Assembly (NCBI GenBank): GCA_902570525.1
Contig: CACFYN010000001.1
Span: 58,599-122,598 of the forward strand
Length of the DNA: 64,000 nucleotides
Reading direction: 5' to 3'
From: an uncultured Pelagibacteraceae bacterium
GTDB taxonomy: Bacteria > Pseudomonadota > Alphaproteobacteria > Pelagibacterales > Pelagibacteraceae
This document shows, in pieces, positions 63,152 through 64,000 of this stretch. Positions within the stretch are counted from its first letter, which is position 1. The number at the start of each line of letters is the position of its first letter. The translations under genes were made by a program, and so were the position numbers. A model generated the notes under the pieces. It ran no database searches. It was not told where the DNA came from and was given only the letters and a program-made list of their open reading frames with translations.

Positions 63152-64000
63152 TTAAAATCCTATTTTTGTTTTGATTTCACTCACTTTTTTTTTTGAAATT
63201 TTTTCAGCTTTTATGGACCCTTCTAACAAAATTTTATCAATATATTTATAATCTTTTAACAATTTATTTATCTCATTAGATATTGGATGAATTTTTTCAA
63301 CTAAAACTTCTGCTAGTTTTTCTTTTAGCTCTGAAAAATTTTTTCCAGCAAACTCTTTAGTGGATACCTCTAAGTCTTGATTTTGTAAACTTGAGAATAT
63401 ACCAAGCAAATTTTTTAACTCAGGCCTATCCTCAAGGTCACTGACATTCTCTGAAAGAGGTTTGCTATCAGTTTTAGCTTTTCTAACTTTATTCACAATC
63501 TGGTCTTTTGTGTCTGTTATATTAATTCTACTCTGATCCGATGGGTCCGATTTACTCATTTTTTTTGTCCCGTCTCTTAAACTCATTATTCTTGAAAAAT
63601 CTTTTTGTATTAGTGGTTCTGGTATTTTTAAAAAGTCGGAGCAATTAAAATCTGTATTAAATTTTTGTGCTATGTCTCTTGTAAGTTCTAGATGTTGTTT
63701 TTGATCTTCTCCAACTGGTACATGAGTTGCATCATATAATAAAATATCTGCCGCCATAAGCACTGGATAAATATAAAGTCCAACACTTGCTTTCTCTTTA
63801 TCATGTCCCGCCTTTTCTTTAAATTGTGTCATTCTATTTAACCAACCCATTCTTGCTACACAACTTAATAACCAAGATCCCTCTGCATGAGATGGAACCT
63901 TGGATTGATTAAATATAATACTTTTACTTGAATTTAGTCCGCTAGCTAAAAAAGAGGCAGTTGTTTCTCTTATATTTTTTTTTAATATCTTAGGATCCTG
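63152..64000 (-). CDS. trpS: Tryptophan--tRNA ligase, 3' part
   Basis: The frame is open from the right edge (64000) to the TAA at 63152, giving about 282 residues; the N-terminus with the HIGH motif lies outside. Visible parts are TASFLASGLNSSKSIIF, VPSHAEGSWLLSCVARMGWLNRMTQFKEK (part), VPVGEDQKQHLELTRDIA and KMSKS in GTKKMSKSDPS. These are class I TrpRS features. It charges tRNA-Trp. A Met at 63850 is not the true start, since homology continues upstream of it. Confidence 0.95.
   Translation of the reverse strand, partial: QDPKILKKNIRETTASFLASGLNSSKSIIFNQSKVPSHAEGSWLLSCVARMGWLNRMTQFKEKAGHDKEKASVGLYIYPVLMAADILLYDATHVPVGEDQKQHLELTRDIAQKFNTDFNCSDFLKIPEPLIQKDFSRIMSLRDGTKKMSKSDPSDQSRINITDTKDQIVNKVRKAKTDSKPLSENVSDLEDRPELKNLLGIFSSLQNQDLEVSTKEFAGKNFSELKEKLAEVLVEKIHPISNEINKLLKDYKYIDKILLEGSIKAEKISKKKVSEIKTKIGF

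Overview
The window looks like a streamlined, very AT-rich alphaproteobacterial chromosome of the SAR11 / Pelagibacterales type. The grounds are the strong A/T bias in every gene, almost no spacer DNA, many 1-24 bp overlaps between neighbours, and gene orders typical of Alphaproteobacteria: rpsT-dnaA with mutM, ubiE, ubiB, coaBC and dut beside them; irr-fabA-fabB-fabI; and the tsaB/fur/miaB/phoH/ybeY/lnt/metK/nusA/infB/rbfA/rpsO/pnp array. No phage, transposon, CRISPR or rRNA gene was seen. The SAR11 assignment is inferred from style and synteny, not from a database search.

Layout. 1-5.8 kb (minus): thrS-infC-rpmI-rplT-pheS-pheT translation block (pheT runs off the left edge) with a GT4 glycosyltransferase upstream. 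5.8-17.2 kb: alpha/beta hydrolase, NAD-binding epimerase-like protein, glutamate synthase gltB/gltD, uppP, an EamA exporter, a TauD/GBBH-type dioxygenase, tRNA-Arg(ACG), a tiny membrane peptide and a hotdog thioesterase. 17.3-21.5 kb: Suv3-like RNA helicase, TerB-like protein, FdxA ferredoxin, CarD-type regulator and, facing them, a 21-codon Lys/Arg-rich microgene with its own promoter, Shine-Dalgarno and terminator. 21.7-30.4 kb: acyl-CoA synthetase directly behind tRNA-Leu(CAA), YqaA-like protein, DsbB, Coq7, HNH protein, esterase, TlpA-type thioredoxin, argH-lptM-lysA and plsC. 30.4-39.8 kb: dnaN-dnaA-rpsT-mutM (minus), then ubiE-ubiB-coaBC-dut-thiF-SH3 (plus) and a DUF2061-like protein. 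39.8-45.2 kb: katG, an Irr-type regulator and fabA-fabB-fabI. 45.3-47.2 kb: a divergent acyltransferase / sulfotransferase pair bracketed by two copies of a conserved hairpin. 47.3-60.4 kb (minus): small Cys-tailed protein, then pnp-rpsO-rbfA-infB-nusA, metK, lnt, a frameshifted ybeY, phoH, miaB, fur/mur and a short tsaB. 60.4-64 kb: polysaccharide deacetylase, Bax-like glucosaminidase, NfuA and partial trpS.

How the genes work together. Most are housekeeping: translation and tRNA charging, ribosome maturation, nitrogen assimilation, lysine/arginine and ubiquinone synthesis, fatty-acid synthesis, and envelope recycling. The less ordinary points are regulatory or structural. An intrinsic terminator lies between a good promoter and the nusA start, suggesting NusA self-attenuation. 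An Irr-type (ICE) palindrome lies in front of the haem enzyme gene katG, next to irr. The Lys/Arg microgene, the covarying hairpin pair around the surface-modification genes, and the homopolymer frameshift in ybeY just before its catalytic histidines complete the list.
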